DNA from: Chryseobacterium gallinarum
GTDB lineage: Bacteria; Bacteroidota; Bacteroidia; Flavobacteriales; Weeksellaceae
DNA: 64,000 nt
Direction of reading: 5' to 3'
Assembly (NCBI RefSeq): GCF_001021975.1
Contig: NZ_CP009928.1
Coordinates: forward strand, 1,984,001 to 2,048,000
The notes beneath the pieces were generated by a model. That model had not been told where the DNA came from. It saw only the letters and a program-made list of their open reading frames with translations, and made no database searches. The position numbers and the translations under genes are program-made. Positions 63,058 to 64,000 of this stretch are shown here, one piece after another. The stretch's first letter is position 1, and every line of letters begins with the position of its first letter.

Positions 63058-64000
63058 ATGATTAAAAAACTATCCCTAATCTCTTTGTTTACGTTAATGC
63101 CTGCTTCTTATTATTTTGCACAAACTACTGTTTATGCGTATGTTAAAGACCAGGACGGTAAGCCATTGGAGAAAGCAGAAGTAGATCTGGCACAATCCGG
63201 CGACGACACAACCGCGGATAAAATTGGATACTTCCAGTTTGTGGATTTAAAACCTGGACACTATCTTATTACAGTAACAAAACCAAATTTTGATTCTAAA
63301 ATCTTAGAGTTTGATGTGACTGCCGATGAGAAGAGAAAAGATTTAGGTGTGATTACACTTAACTATACTTTGGGATCAGACGCAGGAGTTATAGTCATTG
63401 ACGACGCTGCGAGTGATGCTGAAGATGGAGGCTCATCCATGCAGCCTACTGTGGGACTTTTAAGCTCAGGGAGAGATGCTTTCCAAAATGTTTCTGCTTT
63501 TGAATTGGGAGCCTATTGGTTCAGACCCAGAGGTGTAGACAATAGATTTGAGGATGTGGTGTTCAATGGAGTATCTATGTCTAAAAATGATGACGGAAGA
63601 ATAGATTTCAACAACTGGGGTGGTTTGAATGATGTGACCAGATATCCTTATGAAAATGTAGACAATATTACGCCTTCAGAATATACTTTTGGTAACCTAG
63701 GGGGAGTGGTTTATTATAATACAAGGGCTTCCAGCTATAGAAAACAAACCTCATTAGCCTACTCGTTTACCAACAGAAGCTACCTGCACAGAGCAATGGC
63801 TACCTATTCATCAGGTCTTACTAAAAATGGCTGGGCAGTGACGGTTTCAGGAAGCAGAAGATGGGGAGACAGAGCGATTCTGGATGGAGTTTATCAGGAT
63901 GCATATGCTTATTTTGCGTCCATTGAAAAGAAATTCAGTGACAGGCACTCTATCAATTTAACGGCTTTCGGATCTCCTACATACAGGGCTTCTAACGCTC
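63058..64000 (+). CDS. TonB-dependent receptor, 3' end outside window
   Basis: An open frame of at least 314 residues running off the right edge. The signal peptide (SYYFAQTT) is followed by a CarboxypepD_reg-like domain (VYAYVKDQDGKPLEKAEVDL, ADKIGYFQFVDLKPGHYLIT), then the plug (AFELGAYWFRPRGVDNRFED, VVFNGVSMSKN, NLGGVVYYNTRASSYR) and early barrel strands. Substrate unknown. It is a different type from the SusC of the sugar locus, as it has no GASA/ALYGAQ motif. A good promoter precedes it. Confidence 0.9.
   Translation, partial: MIKKLSLISLFTLMPASYYFAQTTVYAYVKDQDGKPLEKAEVDLAQSGDDTTADKIGYFQFVDLKPGHYLITVTKPNFDSKILEFDVTADEKRKDLGVITLNYTLGSDAGVIVIDDAASDAEDGGSSMQPTVGLLSSGRDAFQNVSAFELGAYWFRPRGVDNRFEDVVFNGVSMSKNDDGRIDFNNWGGLNDVTRYPYENVDNITPSEYTFGNLGGVVYYNTRASSYRKQTSLAYSFTNRSYLHRAMATYSSGLTKNGWAVTVSGSRRWGDRAILDGVYQDAYAYFASIEKKFSDRHSINLTAFGSPTYRASNA

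Overview
The window looks like chromosomal DNA of a Chryseobacterium-type member of the Bacteroidota (Flavobacteriia, Weeksellaceae). Supporting signs are the low GC content, a SusC/SusD pair, a type IX secretion sorting domain, several promoters of the TTTG-N18/20-TAnnTTTG type, few Shine-Dalgarno sequences, and lineage-typical families (DUF4271, DUF4293, DUF4296, DUF6146, a Rho with a long disordered insert). No rRNA, tRNA, CRISPR array, insertion sequence or prophage was seen. About 53 protein genes are called. Two are cut by the window edges: pyrD at the left and a TonB-dependent receptor at the right.

Layout. 1-9.0 kb holds housekeeping genes: pyrD, an unknown secreted protein, a DUF445 protein, a lipoprotein MsrB, an L,D-transpeptidase-like protein, a KAS-type FabF, and a TetR-thiolase pair with a clear palindromic operator, then OsmC. 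9.0-27.4 kb is a polysaccharide utilisation locus: AraC regulator, SusC, SusD, MFS permease, GH130, GH92, GH125, a GH18 EndoF-like protein with a T9SS tail, then after a terminator a ROK kinase, a second GH92 and a cupin sugar-phosphate isomerase. 27.9-29.9 kb is a small AT-rich accessory patch of unrecognised genes plus an XRE-like regulator divergent from a DUF6876-like gene. 30.0-33.8 kb is a Cys/His-rich operon with a TonB receptor carrying two tandem HMA-like domains. 33.8-36.2 kb is an RprXY-like two-component system. 37.0-39.6 kb holds three tandem paralogous secreted proteins. From 40 kb on the content is mostly core: oligopeptidase, hemD, polyprenol-phosphate mannosyltransferase, tgt, lptG-like, birA, rsfS, ftsH, cdsA, psd, an MsbA-like ABC exporter, M28 peptidase, rho, dapB and sod.

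The sugar locus reads as a high-mannose N-glycan system. The GH18 enzyme would cut the chitobiose core. GH92 and GH125 would strip alpha-mannose. SusCD and the MFS carrier would import the Man-beta-1,4-GlcNAc core, which cytoplasmic GH130 would phosphorolyse. The ROK kinase and cupin isomerase would feed mannose into glycolysis. The second GH92 has Gln where its paralogue has the presumed general-acid Glu. This suggests it acts on mannosyl-phosphate linkages rather than ordinary glycosides, and it is the most interesting prediction in the window.

Other points of interest are the duplicated metal-binding modules of the TonB operon, the unrecognised three-gene cluster at 27.9-28.9 kb, the C1q-like paralogue trio, a tgt lacking its zinc cysteines, interleaved divergent promoters between rho and its DUF4293 neighbour, and several structured intergenic elements.
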